Part shown: piece by piece, positions 1-9,944 of the stretch
Numbering within the stretch: position 1 is the stretch's first letter
Layout: each line of letters starts with the position of its first letter
DNA from: Atopococcus tabaci
GTDB lineage: Bacteria; Bacillota; Bacilli; Lactobacillales; Carnobacteriaceae_A
Length of the DNA: 64,000 nucleotides
Assembly: GCA_030535975.1 (NCBI GenBank)
Contig: JAUNQW010000007.1
Location: forward strand, 1-64,000
Reading direction: 5' to 3'
The notes under the pieces: model-generated
Told to the model about the DNA's origin: nothing
Databases searched by the model: none
The model's input: only the letters and a program-made list of their open reading frames with translations
Position numbers and translations under genes: made by a program

Positions 1-2
1 AC

Positions 3-44
3 TTCAATACTTCACTTAATGCAGAGAATGTAGAGAAAAAATAA
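3..44 (+). CDS. possible 3' end of a plus-strand gene (partial)
   Basis: The first bases read in one plus-strand frame as a hydrophilic tail ending NAENVEKK and a TAA stop, just ahead of a bidirectional terminator that faces the convergent V-ATPase operon. This would fit the end of a gene entering from the left. Only 13 codons are visible and a second frame is also open to position 33, so the gene cannot be named and the call is weak. Confidence 0.25.
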   Translation, partial: FNTSLNAENVEKK

Positions 45-53
45 TTATAATGA

Positions 54-100
54 ATAAAAAAATCCCCACTTAAGTAGTTACACTTTAAGTGGGGATTTTT
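54..100. terminator. bidirectional intrinsic terminator after ntpD
   Basis: The arms ATCCCCACTTAA and TTTAAGTGGGGAT flank a loop of about 10 bases. A run of A precedes the hairpin and a run of T follows it, so it can end transcription from either side. It closes the V-ATPase operon directly after ntpD; no ntpH or ntpJ homologue follows before it. Confidence 0.85.
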
Positions 101-119
101 ATTTACTTCATGAAGCTGA

Positions 120-743
120 TTATAGATCTTTAATTTTAATCATACGTGAAACCGTTTCACGTTGACTCTCAGCTATTTTCATTTCAATATACTTAATTGT
201 TTCTGCAGTTTCCGGAATCATCTTATGCTCCAGAGCATTTACTCGACGACGAGTTCCTTCAATTTCATCTGCTAACATTTGAGTTGTTTTTTCAATCTCA
301 CTTAACTCCAGCAATGACGGTAAGACTTCTTGAATATCTAATAAAGCTTTATCCAGTTCCGCATTACTATTCAAATACCCGTATTCAAAATCACTTGTCG
401 TATCCTGTTCATAGTTAAAATCCATTTTAGGAACAATAACCGACATAATGTTCTCTTCACGGATATCAAGAGTAACTGTTTGAGAAGGCAAGATTGTTAA
501 CTCATCCACCCATTTTTCACTAAGCATAGATTTTGACATAACAAATGATTTCAATGCCGAAGTAAGTTGTTCTTCAACTTCTTTTCGTAAATCATTATTC
601 TTACGTATCAATCCAATGAATTGACGCATCAATTCATCTTGCTTATTTTTTAATAAATCGTATCCATTCTGTGCCAATGCCAATTGGTTTTTTAATCGTT
701 GAAGTTCGACTTTGGTTGGTTTTACATTCAACACATTTGCCAT
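120..743 (-). CDS. ntpD: V-type ATPase subunit D
   Basis: Central rotor-shaft subunit of the V1 motor, about 207 residues from the chosen start (MANVLNVKPTKVELQRLKNQ). The protein is almost wholly helical, with a long N-terminal and a long C-terminal coiled-coil helix, as known for subunit D, which turns inside the A3B3 ring and couples ATP hydrolysis to the c-ring. A longer reading frame runs back into ntpB. The ATG at 743 is preferred because AGAGGAAG lies just upstream and the family begins with this sequence. The ntpB stop is one base before this ATG, so translation is probably coupled. Last gene of the operon. Confidence 0.95.
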   Translation of the reverse strand: MANVLNVKPTKVELQRLKNQLALAQNGYDLLKNKQDELMRQFIGLIRKNNDLRKEVEEQLTSALKSFVMSKSMLSEKWVDELTILPSQTVTLDIREENIMSVIVPKMDFNYEQDTTSDFEYGYLNSNAELDKALLDIQEVLPSLLELSEIEKTTQMLADEIEGTRRRVNALEHKMIPETAETIKYIEMKIAESQRETVSRMIKIKDL

Positions 744-744
744 A

Positions 745-2148
745 TTAAGCGTCTTCCTCTTCAGAAGAAGAACTATCTTCTTTTGGTAAATATTTCTCAA
801 TTTCTTCTTCAGATATACGTGTTAACTCTGAAGTTGGCAGAATGGATAGAAGTTCCCAAGCTAATTCTAGAGATTCTTCTATTGTACGATTCACATTGAA
901 CCCTTGGTTAACATAACGTTCTTCAAACTCATCTGTAAATTTAACATACAGGCGGTCTGTTTTGGATAAGGCTGACTCTCCTAAAACAACAGATAATTGT
1001 TTTGCATCTTTACCTGTAGCATAGGCAGCAAAGACCTGGTTCATTGTATTTGCATGGTCTTCTCGAGTCTTACCTTCACCAATACCCTCGTCTTTTAGAC
1101 GTGATAATGATGGTAAAACGTTAATTGGTGGTTGGATTCCACGGTTGTTCAACCCTTGATCCATGATAATCTGACCCTCAGTAATATATCCTGTTAAGTC
1201 AGGAATCGGGTGAGTAATATCATCTTCCGGCATAGTTAAGATAGGGATCTGGGTGAGTGATCCTTCACTACCTTCAACACGTCCAGCACGTTCATATAGT
1301 GTCGCTAAGTTAGTATACAGATAGCCTGGATATCCTCCACGTCCTGGTACTTCACGTCGGGCCGCTGATACTTCACGTAAAGCTTCCGCATAGTTAGTAA
1401 TATCAGTCATAATAACTAATACATGATAGCCTTTTTCAAATGCTAAATATTCGGCTGCTGTTAAAGCAATCTTAGGTGTTGCTAAACGTTCAATTGATGG
1501 GTCATTCGCTAAGTTAATGAATAATACTGAACGATCAATCGCACCAGTACTTTCGAACTCATTGATAAAGAATTCAGCTTCATCATAAGTTGTACCCATA
1601 GCAGCGAAAACTACTACGAATTCTTCGTCAGTCCCACGAACTGTCGCTTGTCTTGCAATTTGTGTAGCTAAACGCTCATGAGGTAGACCAGCTCCTGAGA
1701 ACACTGGTAATTTTTGCCCACGAACTAAAGTGTTCAAGTGGTCAATAGTTGAGATCCCTGTTTGAATAAACTCATCAGGGTAAATACGACCCATAGGGTT
1801 AATCGGCTGACCTTCGATGTCATCATAACGCTCTGGAATGATTTCTGGACCATCATCCATTAAGTTACCCATACCATCAAATGTACGACCTAAAATATCT
1901 TCCGATACTCCAAATTCTAAAGGACGTCCCTTGAAACGAACCTTAGTGTTTGATGCATTCATACCCGTACTAGAACCAAAAATCTGTACAACAGCTTTAT
2001 CTTCTTGAATTTCTAATACTTGACCGATAAGAGATCCATGATTTTCTGTTTGAATCTCTACCAGCTCATTATAACCGACCCCTTCAGTTCCTTCTACAAC
2101 AATAATCGGGCCGTAAATATCTGAAAATTCACGATAATCTTTAACCAT
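745..2148 (-). CDS. ntpB: V-type ATPase subunit B (non-catalytic)
   Basis: 467-residue regulatory subunit of the V1 head that alternates with subunit A in the hexamer. The P-loop position carries SGAGLPHE (residues 151-158) rather than a true Walker A motif, the hallmark of the non-catalytic V-type B subunit. The C-terminus ends in an acidic Ser/Glu tail. Its ATG overlaps the ntpA stop codon by one base (TAATG), implying coupled translation. Length and gene order match Enterococcus hirae ntpB. Confidence 0.97.
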   Translation of the reverse strand: MVKDYREFSDIYGPIIVVEGTEGVGYNELVEIQTENHGSLIGQVLEIQEDKAVVQIFGSSTGMNASNTKVRFKGRPLEFGVSEDILGRTFDGMGNLMDDGPEIIPERYDDIEGQPINPMGRIYPDEFIQTGISTIDHLNTLVRGQKLPVFSGAGLPHERLATQIARQATVRGTDEEFVVVFAAMGTTYDEAEFFINEFESTGAIDRSVLFINLANDPSIERLATPKIALTAAEYLAFEKGYHVLVIMTDITNYAEALREVSAARREVPGRGGYPGYLYTNLATLYERAGRVEGSEGSLTQIPILTMPEDDITHPIPDLTGYITEGQIIMDQGLNNRGIQPPINVLPSLSRLKDEGIGEGKTREDHANTMNQVFAAYATGKDAKQLSVVLGESALSKTDRLYVKFTDEFEERYVNQGFNVNRTIEESLELAWELLSILPTSELTRISEEEIEKYLPKEDSSSSEEEDA

Positions 2149-3926
2149 TATTGAGCTCCTCCTTCTTGAATAACATTTTTCATTTCTTCAGGAATGCGAG
2201 CTTTCAATTGGTCTATTTCATCTAGTTGATCTTCTGGAATTTCTTTCATACGGGCAATTCTGTAGCGTAAATCTTCAGTTCCCTCTACCAGCTCATCATA
2301 GTAAGATCCTAATTTCATAGCTTCACGTGCTTCTTCTTCAAATGTTAAGATAGTATCTAACATTTTAACCATTTTTTCTTCTGATGTAGCTTCATCAACT
2401 GGATGGTAAGCATTCTGCTGTAAGAAGTCACGACGAATCATACCTGCAACGACCAGGGTCACACGGTCTGTTTCAGATAAGGAATCCGCACCAACTAATT
2501 GTACAATATCTTGTAAGCGGTCTTCTTCTTGAAGAAGTACTTTAGAGTGACGAATCATTTTACCCCAGTCAATACCTAAATGATTATCATAATATTCTTC
2601 TATATCACCTGAGTATAATGAATAAGAAGATAACCAGTTAATAGCTGGGAAGTGGCGTTGTTGAGATAGAGACGAATCTAATCCCCAATACACTTTAACA
2701 ACACGTAAAGTGTTCTGCGTCACCGGCTCAGAAGTATCCCCACCTGCTGGAGAAACAGCACCAATAGCAGATACACTTCCTTCACGATCATCCGATCCTA
2801 AAGTCTGAACATATCCTGCACGCTCGTAGTAGTCCGCTAATCGAGAACCTAAATATGCTGGATAACCTTCATCCCCCGGCATCTCTTCTAGACGTCCGGA
2901 CATCTCACGTAAAGCTTCCGCCCAACGAGAAGTAGAGTCTGCCATGATAGATACAGAGTAACCCATATCACGGAAATATTCAGCGATTGTAATACCAGTA
3001 TAGATAGAAGCTTCACGAGCAGCAACCGGCATATTAGAAGTGTTCGCTATAACTACTGTACGGTCCATTAAAGATCCACCAGTAGCCGGGTCTTCTAATT
3101 CCGGGAAGGAGTTAATAACCTCAGTCATCTCGTTCCCACGCTCTCCACACCCTACGTAGACAACAACGTCTACATCCGCAAATTTAGCAATCTGGTTCTG
3201 CACAACTGTTTTTCCTGCCCCGAAAGGTCCGGGAATTGCAGCTGTCCCCCCTTTTGCGATAGGGAAAAATGCGTCAATTACCCGTTGACCTGTACGTAAA
3301 GGTGTCTTAGGTGTTGTTTTAGATTTGAAAGGACGCCCTTGTTTAACCGGCCAATGTTGAGACATTTTTAACTCTCTCTCATTGCCCTCCCCATCGGCGA
3401 CGATTGCTACTACATCATCAAGTGTATAGTCACCTGATTTAATTTCTTTAATAGTTCCTTCCACTTGATAAGGCACTAAAATGCGATGTTCGAAGTATGC
3501 AGTTTCTTGAACTGTACCAATAATATCTCCCGCTATTACACTTTGTCCTACTTCTACCGTAGGCTTAAAGTTCCAAACTTTATCATGATCTAATGGACTT
3601 ATTTCAGCTCCACGAACGATGTAGTTTGAATCGGTAACTTCTAAGTATTTATCTAACGGACGTTGAATACCGTCAAACATCTGTGATAATAATCCAGGAC
3701 CCAACTCCACAGACAATGCTTGACCGGTGTCACGAACAGGTTGACCAGGTGCCAGACCTGATGTTTCCTCATATACCTGAATAGATACAATATCATCATG
3801 CATCTCAATAATTTCGCCGATAAGACCTTGCTCTCCTACACGGCAAATATTTTGAATGGAGGCATTTTCAAACCCCTTAGCAAAAACTAAAGGTCCTGAA
3901 ATTTGTGTGATTATACCTGTATTCAT
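2148..3926 (-). CDS. ntpA: V-type ATPase catalytic subunit A
   Basis: 592-residue catalytic subunit of the V1 head. The Walker A motif GPFGAGKT lies at residues 233-240. Residues about 110-200 form the 'non-homologous' insert that separates V/A-type A subunits from F-type beta. It hydrolyses (or could make) ATP to drive the membrane rotor. Start and stop overlap the neighbouring genes by one base each, so G, A and B are tightly coupled. No missing key residue was noticed. Confidence 0.97.
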   Translation of the reverse strand: MNTGIITQISGPLVFAKGFENASIQNICRVGEQGLIGEIIEMHDDIVSIQVYEETSGLAPGQPVRDTGQALSVELGPGLLSQMFDGIQRPLDKYLEVTDSNYIVRGAEISPLDHDKVWNFKPTVEVGQSVIAGDIIGTVQETAYFEHRILVPYQVEGTIKEIKSGDYTLDDVVAIVADGEGNERELKMSQHWPVKQGRPFKSKTTPKTPLRTGQRVIDAFFPIAKGGTAAIPGPFGAGKTVVQNQIAKFADVDVVVYVGCGERGNEMTEVINSFPELEDPATGGSLMDRTVVIANTSNMPVAAREASIYTGITIAEYFRDMGYSVSIMADSTSRWAEALREMSGRLEEMPGDEGYPAYLGSRLADYYERAGYVQTLGSDDREGSVSAIGAVSPAGGDTSEPVTQNTLRVVKVYWGLDSSLSQQRHFPAINWLSSYSLYSGDIEEYYDNHLGIDWGKMIRHSKVLLQEEDRLQDIVQLVGADSLSETDRVTLVVAGMIRRDFLQQNAYHPVDEATSEEKMVKMLDTILTFEEEAREAMKLGSYYDELVEGTEDLRYRIARMKEIPEDQLDEIDQLKARIPEEMKNVIQEGGAQ

Positions 3927-4249
3927 TAGTCTCCTCCTTGTAAAATATTTGATCCAATTGCTTTTTCTACATTATCATTAATTCTGTTTCTACCAATACC
4001 CTCTGTTCCTCTATTTGTCGGAATAAGAGTGATTGCTGGTGTTGGAAGACCGTCATAACGACGGATAGTATCAGGAATTAAGTCAGCTAACTCTTCAGTT
4101 AAATAGATAATTCCATAATTTTCTTTTGCTAATTTATCAATTGTTCTTCTTGTTTCCTCAGCTGTGTAGCTGGGATATACATCAAAACCGATTAACTGGA
4201 ATGCTGTAACAATGTCTTTGCCGCCAACAACGGCAATTTTATATGCCAT
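3926..4249 (-). CDS. ntpG: V-type ATPase subunit F (NtpG)
   Basis: 107-residue central-stalk subunit with a Rossmann-like N-terminal half ([20 protein letters not shown]), typical of the V/A-type F subunit that binds subunit D. It lies between ntpC and ntpA exactly as in E. hirae, where the gene is called ntpG. It overlaps ntpC by 11 bases and ntpA by one base. Confidence 0.92.
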   Translation of the reverse strand: MAYKIAVVGGKDIVTAFQLIGFDVYPSYTAEETRRTIDKLAKENYGIIYLTEELADLIPDTIRRYDGLPTPAITLIPTNRGTEGIGRNRINDNVEKAIGSNILQGGD

Positions 4250-5243
4250 AAATTGGTCGCATCCTTTCTGTTATTGTCTTATTTGGAACACCGTTATCTT
4301 TTCCGATTAAAATTAATCGAATATTATTTATTTCATTAAATAAAAAGTGTAAATATGCGATAACAGGCATAGGTCCAAATGGTTCCAGACTATAATTGCG
4401 ATAAAATATTGCTTTTGCTTTATAAATGGCTGCACTTACCACCGCAGGATCTGTAAAGCTTAAATCCTCTTCAAGTAAGACTCTTTCTAAATATCCACCG
4501 TAGGTTGTTGAAAGAAAAGCATCTACAATACCGTCAATATTATTAGTAGAAGCATGCTCAACCAATTCATCAATTCTCACTGCACCTTCATCAGAAAGTA
4601 TACTTCTTATAAAACCTTGGCTTTTATTTTGCTTCATTGCTCGTAAAAGAGCAGAAAGATTTTCAAAGTCAACAACCATATTGGTTGTTTCAGTCACTTG
4701 TGGATCATCCAGCTCATTAGCAATCTCTTGAATATGAGCTAAATAGGCACGATCATAAATAATATCGATATTACCTAAGTCGCCATCATGTGCTAAGACT
4801 TCCTGAACTTCACGTGTGCTCTCCACTAATGTACGCGGCAGACGTTGACCATCTCCAGTATTCAAGAATGCTTTCAATTGATCAACAGGCATTCCCATAG
4901 GTGCTAAAAGATGATCCAAGTTTTCTTTAATTGCAGAAGCCTTCATTAAAACTTTTAAATTATGATAAGTGTATCTCCAAGAAAAAACACCTATCAAACG
5001 TGAATCTAAAATACTAGCCTCTAAAGATTCGAATATAATACGTAATCTTCGGCCTAAAAACCCTTCAAAGTTTTTAGTATCAGCTACGTCTGCTGGAATT
5101 TCATAAACTGTCTTATCTAAAATATTCAAAGCATCTTCTAAAGTGGGTGCACTTAATAATGAGGCAAAATCTGACTCATCTAATAATTCAGTTTCATAAA
5201 CAGCTAAGGTCGTATTTAAAGGAGCGTAATCATATTTATTCAA
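4239..5243 (-). CDS. ntpC: V-type ATPase subunit C (d-type)
   Basis: 334-residue helical, funnel-shaped adaptor that joins the D-F shaft to the membrane c-ring. It belongs to the V-type C / archaeal AC39 family and shows the repeated helical bundles of that family. The motif PFGPMPVIAYLHFLFNEINNI near residue 290 fits the conserved C-terminal region. The start has GGAGTAACTATTTTG upstream. The position in the operon supports the call. Confidence 0.93.
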   Translation of the reverse strand: MNKYDYAPLNTTLAVYETELLDESDFASLLSAPTLEDALNILDKTVYEIPADVADTKNFEGFLGRRLRIIFESLEASILDSRLIGVFSWRYTYHNLKVLMKASAIKENLDHLLAPMGMPVDQLKAFLNTGDGQRLPRTLVESTREVQEVLAHDGDLGNIDIIYDRAYLAHIQEIANELDDPQVTETTNMVVDFENLSALLRAMKQNKSQGFIRSILSDEGAVRIDELVEHASTNNIDGIVDAFLSTTYGGYLERVLLEEDLSFTDPAVVSAAIYKAKAIFYRNYSLEPFGPMPVIAYLHFLFNEINNIRLILIGKDNGVPNKTITERMRPIYGI

Positions 5244-5261
5244 AATAGTTACTCCTTTCTC

Positions 5262-5840
5262 TTAAAATACTTCTTTTGAAATATCTACTTTTAGTTCGGG
5301 CTCAATTTCTTTGATTAAGTCTTCAAAAATATAATTGTACTCTATACCATCTTGTTCAACTATAAAACCGCTTGATCTTTGAATCGTTTGATCTGAAATT
5401 ATTAATTCTATATTTTCTGCTTTCAAACGGTCAAGAAGTTCTTCTGAAATTTTGTCAATTGTTTGATCACCAAATTGAATTGTATGTGGTTTGTTTCCAT
5501 CAATTTGTGAAAGTGCCTGTTCTATAAATGGAACAAGCTGTTCTTCTTCAAATAACTGTAATTTAGCAAGCGCTTCTTGAATAACTTCACCGATGATACC
5601 TTCTTTAACCCCTAATAAATTATTTCTTTTTTCATTTTTATAGCTTTGTTTATTTTGAGTTAATAAACTATTATATTTTTGAGTAATTCGTTCAAAATCT
5701 CTTTCTTTAACTAAATCTGATTGAGCGCTGTAGGCAGCTAATTCTTCATTAATTTCTTGTTCTTTAGCTTCTACTTTTTCATCGCCATGACGAGTAATCT
5801 TTTCAATTACACCGCTTCTTAAGTTTTCAATATCTTTCAC
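5262..5840 (-). CDS. ntpE: V-type ATPase subunit E
   Basis: 192-residue peripheral-stalk subunit: a long charged N-terminal coiled coil (residues about 1-95) followed by a globular C-terminal part that binds the head. Together with NtpF it forms the stator stalks. The order K-E-C is the same as in E. hirae. GGAGGAG lies upstream of the ATG. Confidence 0.92.
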   Translation of the reverse strand: MKDIENLRSGVIEKITRHGDEKVEAKEQEINEELAAYSAQSDLVKERDFERITQKYNSLLTQNKQSYKNEKRNNLLGVKEGIIGEVIQEALAKLQLFEEEQLVPFIEQALSQIDGNKPHTIQFGDQTIDKISEELLDRLKAENIELIISDQTIQRSSGFIVEQDGIEYNYIFEDLIKEIEPELKVDISKEVF

Positions 5841-5874
5841 TTGCGCTCTCCTCCTAAATTATTTTTGTTTTAGA

Positions 5875-6366
<492 letters not shown>

Positions 6367-6379
6367 CTATTTTAATATT

Positions 6380-8356
6380 TTAAATATATTTCTTCTTTTG
6401 TTTAATACGTACATAATTTTCTCGTGCTTTTAATGGTTCAAATTTACGTCCGCCACCTTCATAGAATTTACCAAAGAACTCTACAAAAATTAGACGCAAT
6501 CCATGAACATAACCTGATAGTGCAGATAAGAATAGATTAAATAGGTGTAAACCTATAATTAATAAGATTCCTATTGTAAATCGAGCCCAGACAGGTAACA
6601 TTCCGACTAACAAGTTAAATGCTGCTGCGATACTTCCACCCGACATACCTAAAGCCATTAAACGAGAGTATGACACGACGTCTCCGATATATCCTGAAAC
6701 TCCATAAACATCATAAACTCCCCACATGAGTCCGGCGAATTTATTCTTTTCCTGGATAGTAGAGACAATAACTACTACTATCAAGGCGATTCCTATCGCA
6801 ATCAATGCTCCAGTAAGTAAACCAGAATTATTAAACACTAATCCAGCTAAAGCGGCAACTACTGCGGCAACCAGTACAGTCAGCCAGGTCAGTCCATCTT
6901 TAATAGCGTCCAGGGGCTTACCTAACTTTAAATTGACATAAATATTTAGAGCTAGAGCAAGAATCAAGTGGACGATACCAATTGCCATGGCTCCGATTAG
7001 AACTTCAACTGCCTGATCATTCAAGTTTATTATTTGTGTAGGAATCGTTGTTCCAAAGAGAGAACCGTAGACGAGTCCTACAATAATGGTCGGATAACTA
7101 AGGAGATGGAAGAATTTCACATTCTTTTTCATGCCATCTTTTAAGTTCATGAACCGCAGCATGAAGAATGTTCCCAGCCACAATAATAATCCGTAACCTA
7201 AATCCGCTAACATCATTCCGAAGAACAACATATAAAAGGGAGCTACCCACGGTGTAGGATCCATTTCATTATATTTTGGTAAAGCATACATCTGGGTAAC
7301 AGTTTCAAAAGGTGCAGTAATTGCATTATTGTTTAACTTGATAGGAACATCATCAATTTCTTCATCCTCAATATTGGCGTACTCAATGAGCAGCTCATTT
7401 TGAGGAATATTTTGATAGATGAAAGATTCCATTTCATCTGTTTTATCTTTTTCAATCCAACCTTCAAAAGCATGCAGATTATCTGTCTTAAATGCTAAGT
7501 GAGTTGCACGACGACGTTGTTCAGCAGCATAATAATATTCATAAGCTAACTGAAGAGTTTCCATATCATTCGTACGAACATTCAGTTCCTCGAGGATTTC
7601 TTTGCGCGTTTCTCTTAAATTATCAAGATACTCCCGCGTAAGTTTGACTTCTTCACTTGGAATATTTTCGTAAGGATAATGAAGTCTGTCAAAACGAATT
7701 TCCTGTAATTCTTCCATAACCTGTTCTTGATCCTCAGTATTATAATAACCAACAAAACCAAAAAGGTCATCGGTATGTAATACTTCTTCTACCAACAGCT
7801 CCGGAATATCTTTCAAACGATCTACATATTCGTTGTCTGCTGTGTGAGGAACAGTTCCAGCAAGTACTCCAACATACTTGAAATCACTAATGTCTTGAGG
7901 AGTTAACCTTAACTTATTCCAATTAATTAAGAAATCTTCTTTTTCAAGTTGTTCTTCAACTTCCACATCAATATCAACCAATTGGTCACGAATTTGGTGG
8001 AGTTCACGAACTAAGCCCGTAACATCATGTTTTTCTACTTCATCATCTAATTCCTCTAATGTAAAGACTGGAGTAGGCACACCATGTTTTTCTCTAAAGC
8101 TTTTTGCTGGAATATGCCTTTCAAGAAATTTTATCGCATTACCAGTTCTACTCTTCAAAGTCTGTAATCGAACAAGTTCTTTATCCGATTCCATAGAATC
8201 TCTTAATCTATCTTCATAGTTTTCATCCTCTTCCAAGGTCTCTCTAGATACTTCTTTAGGTTCAACGACTTGAAGACTTTGAAGAACGGAGTACAAGAAT
8301 TCAGCATGCTTTTTCAAAGTAACAACGCGAATTTTGTGCATTTTAGCTATGGCCAT
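6380..8356 (-). CDS. ntpI: V-type ATPase membrane subunit I (a subunit)
   Basis: 658-residue stator subunit. The N-terminal half (residues about 1-370) is cytoplasmic and rich in coiled coil. The C-terminal half has about seven to eight membrane helices that form the ion half-channels against the NtpK ring. The sequence GYIGDVVSYSRLMALGMSGG near residue 560 contains the conserved arginine region of the family. The chosen ATG overlaps the end of ntpF and has AAGGTGG upstream. Confidence 0.95.
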   Translation of the reverse strand: MAIAKMHKIRVVTLKKHAEFLYSVLQSLQVVEPKEVSRETLEEDENYEDRLRDSMESDKELVRLQTLKSRTGNAIKFLERHIPAKSFREKHGVPTPVFTLEELDDEVEKHDVTGLVRELHQIRDQLVDIDVEVEEQLEKEDFLINWNKLRLTPQDISDFKYVGVLAGTVPHTADNEYVDRLKDIPELLVEEVLHTDDLFGFVGYYNTEDQEQVMEELQEIRFDRLHYPYENIPSEEVKLTREYLDNLRETRKEILEELNVRTNDMETLQLAYEYYYAAEQRRRATHLAFKTDNLHAFEGWIEKDKTDEMESFIYQNIPQNELLIEYANIEDEEIDDVPIKLNNNAITAPFETVTQMYALPKYNEMDPTPWVAPFYMLFFGMMLADLGYGLLLWLGTFFMLRFMNLKDGMKKNVKFFHLLSYPTIIVGLVYGSLFGTTIPTQIINLNDQAVEVLIGAMAIGIVHLILALALNIYVNLKLGKPLDAIKDGLTWLTVLVAAVVAALAGLVFNNSGLLTGALIAIGIALIVVVIVSTIQEKNKFAGLMWGVYDVYGVSGYIGDVVSYSRLMALGMSGGSIAAAFNLLVGMLPVWARFTIGILLIIGLHLFNLFLSALSGYVHGLRLIFVEFFGKFYEGGGRKFEPLKARENYVRIKQKKKYI

Positions 8357-8666
8357 ATGTTTTCACCACCTTATCTACCACATAGTTGACTAAATCTTGC
8401 TTCTTACCTTCAAACCTTCTGTCTAGTGCTTGCTGTTCTGACTTAAATTGTCGATCAGCTAATTCTTTATAGGCATAAAGTTCTTGTTCCGTTTTCGATT
8501 CTTGAGTTTTCCGATGTTGTTCTTTTTCATCTTCTACTTTTGAATCGATAGCTCTCTTATCTGACTCTAAGCGGTCATCTAAGCCCCGAAGTTGTTGAGC
8601 AAATTTTTCTTCGAGTTTTCGAGCTTCTTCCTCAATTGAATATATTTCATCAATTGTGCTTGACAT
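8343..8666 (-). CDS. ntpF: V-type ATPase peripheral-stalk subunit (NtpF)
   Basis: 107-residue, strongly charged coiled-coil protein (Glu, Lys, Gln, Asp repeats throughout) at the head of the ntp operon. Its size, composition and position match NtpF of E. hirae (G/H-type subunit), which pairs with NtpE in the peripheral stalk. It overlaps ntpI by 14 bases. The start has AAGAGGTGAGAAC upstream. A cre-like site lies 35-48 bases before the ATG. Confidence 0.88.
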   Translation of the reverse strand: MSSTIDEIYSIEEEARKLEEKFAQQLRGLDDRLESDKRAIDSKVEDEKEQHRKTQESKTEQELYAYKELADRQFKSEQQALDRRFEGKKQDLVNYVVDKVVKTYGHS

Positions 8667-8700
8667 GTTCTCACCTCTTTCTAATTTTTTTTAATAAAAG

Positions 8701-8714
8701 AGAAAACGCTTACA
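8701..8714 (-). promoter_or_regulatory. candidate CcpA cre site before the ntp operon
   Basis: Read on the minus strand the sequence is TGTAAGCGTTTTCT. It fits the Bacillus/Lactobacillales cre consensus TGWAANCGNTNWCA at 13 of 14 positions, differing only in the last base. It lies between the end of prsA and ntpF, close to the ntpF start, where CcpA binding would normally repress or block elongation. I could not identify a convincing promoter next to it. Confidence 0.5.
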
Positions 8715-8841
8715 TTATTCATATAAAAGGAAAGCCCACACTTATCTTTCTGGTAAACAAATACTGTCAGTATAAGTAGAATGCTTTTCGATTTTCTGGA
8801 TACTCCAGCTAATATTAAACTCCCCTTTTATATGGCCTTGG

Positions 8842-9807
8842 TTATTCTGCCGATGATTCTTCCTGCTCAGCAGTTTCTTCTTCGGTCGGTTCTTCTTCGA
8901 CACTTTCATCTGAGTCAGACTCTTCTGAATTACTTTCTGTGCCAAGAATTCCAGTTAATGCTGCTGTCAATTCTTCATCTTCTATGATGATATTAGATTC
9001 TTCAGCAACCATTTTTATAGCTTCCTGAATAGTTTCTTGATCTGTCATTAATGATTCGACATAATCTTTTTCTATTTGTTCTTTTTCTTCTTCATATGTT
9101 CCTTTTTCAGGCTTTTCATTCATATAAATAATATGATAACCGAATGCAGACTCCACAGGTTCTTCTGTATATTCGCCTTCCTCCAGGGCCATGGCTGCAT
9201 CTTCATATTCTTTAACCACGGTATCAGAACCTGGAGCAAAAGTAACACGGCCGTCATTTTGAACGCTTCCAGTGTCAGTAGAATGCTCTTGTACCATCTC
9301 TGTAAAATCAGCACCATCATTTAATTGAGCAATAATCTCTTCGGCCTCTTCTTCATCTTCCACCAAAATATGTGATGTGGTCAGCTCAGGTGTCCATTCT
9401 TCATAGTGGGCTTCTAACTCTTCCTCAGTGACACCATCGTACTCTTTGACTGCCTCAGCGATAAGCAGACTTAAACGTGTAGATTCTTTTATAGTATCCA
9501 TGGTCTGGCCTTGAGCAGCTAAATACATTTCAAACTGTTCTTCTCCTCCGGCGCTATCCACATTTTCCTGGACAAGAGCATCTACATCTTCTTCTGTGAC
9601 TTGATCACCATATCTATGCTCTAAAACTTCTTCTATAAGTATAGCCTGTAGAGTCTGTGCACCGTAGCGGCTTTTCATTTCCTCATATAATTCAGTAGAA
9701 TAAACTTTTCCGGCTTCAGTTGATGCGACGGTTTCGCCCTGATCATTTGTACAGCCAGATAAAATTAGTGCTGAGAATAACACAGCTCCCGTTAAAATTT
9801 TTTTCAT
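8842..9807 (-). CDS. prsA: foldase PrsA (peptidyl-prolyl isomerase lipoprotein)
   Basis: About 321-residue lipoprotein that helps exported proteins fold at the membrane-wall interface. The N-terminus has a signal peptide with lipobox LILSGC. The parvulin (rotamase) domain lies near residues 135-235 (TTSHILVEDEEEAEEI and SAFGYHIIYM). The C-terminal 35 residues are an acidic Glu/Ser/Thr tail. ATG at 9807 is chosen; a TTG one codon upstream (9810) is an alternative because AAGGAAAG is better spaced to it. yhaM lies next upstream, as in Bacillus. Confidence 0.9.
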   Translation of the reverse strand: MKKILTGAVLFSALILSGCTNDQGETVASTEAGKVYSTELYEEMKSRYGAQTLQAILIEEVLEHRYGDQVTEEDVDALVQENVDSAGGEEQFEMYLAAQGQTMDTIKESTRLSLLIAEAVKEYDGVTEEELEAHYEEWTPELTTSHILVEDEEEAEEIIAQLNDGADFTEMVQEHSTDTGSVQNDGRVTFAPGSDTVVKEYEDAAMALEEGEYTEEPVESAFGYHIIYMNEKPEKGTYEEEKEQIEKDYVESLMTDQETIQEAIKMVAEESNIIIEDEELTAALTGILGTESNSEESDSDESVEEEPTEEETAEQEESSAE

Positions 9808-9944
9808 CAAACGACACTCTTTCCTTAGTAAACTAATTATATTTTTACTTTAATAGACACTCACAATATATATATTATCATAATCAAGTGATAAATTAAA
9901 AATTTTTTTATAAATATCCATATTTTTTTTAATATTCACCTGTC

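Noticed and set aside
8742-8945. 67-codon minus-strand frame overlapping the 3' end of prsA
   Set aside because: It runs in another frame through prsA, which is well supported, and has no independent start signal.
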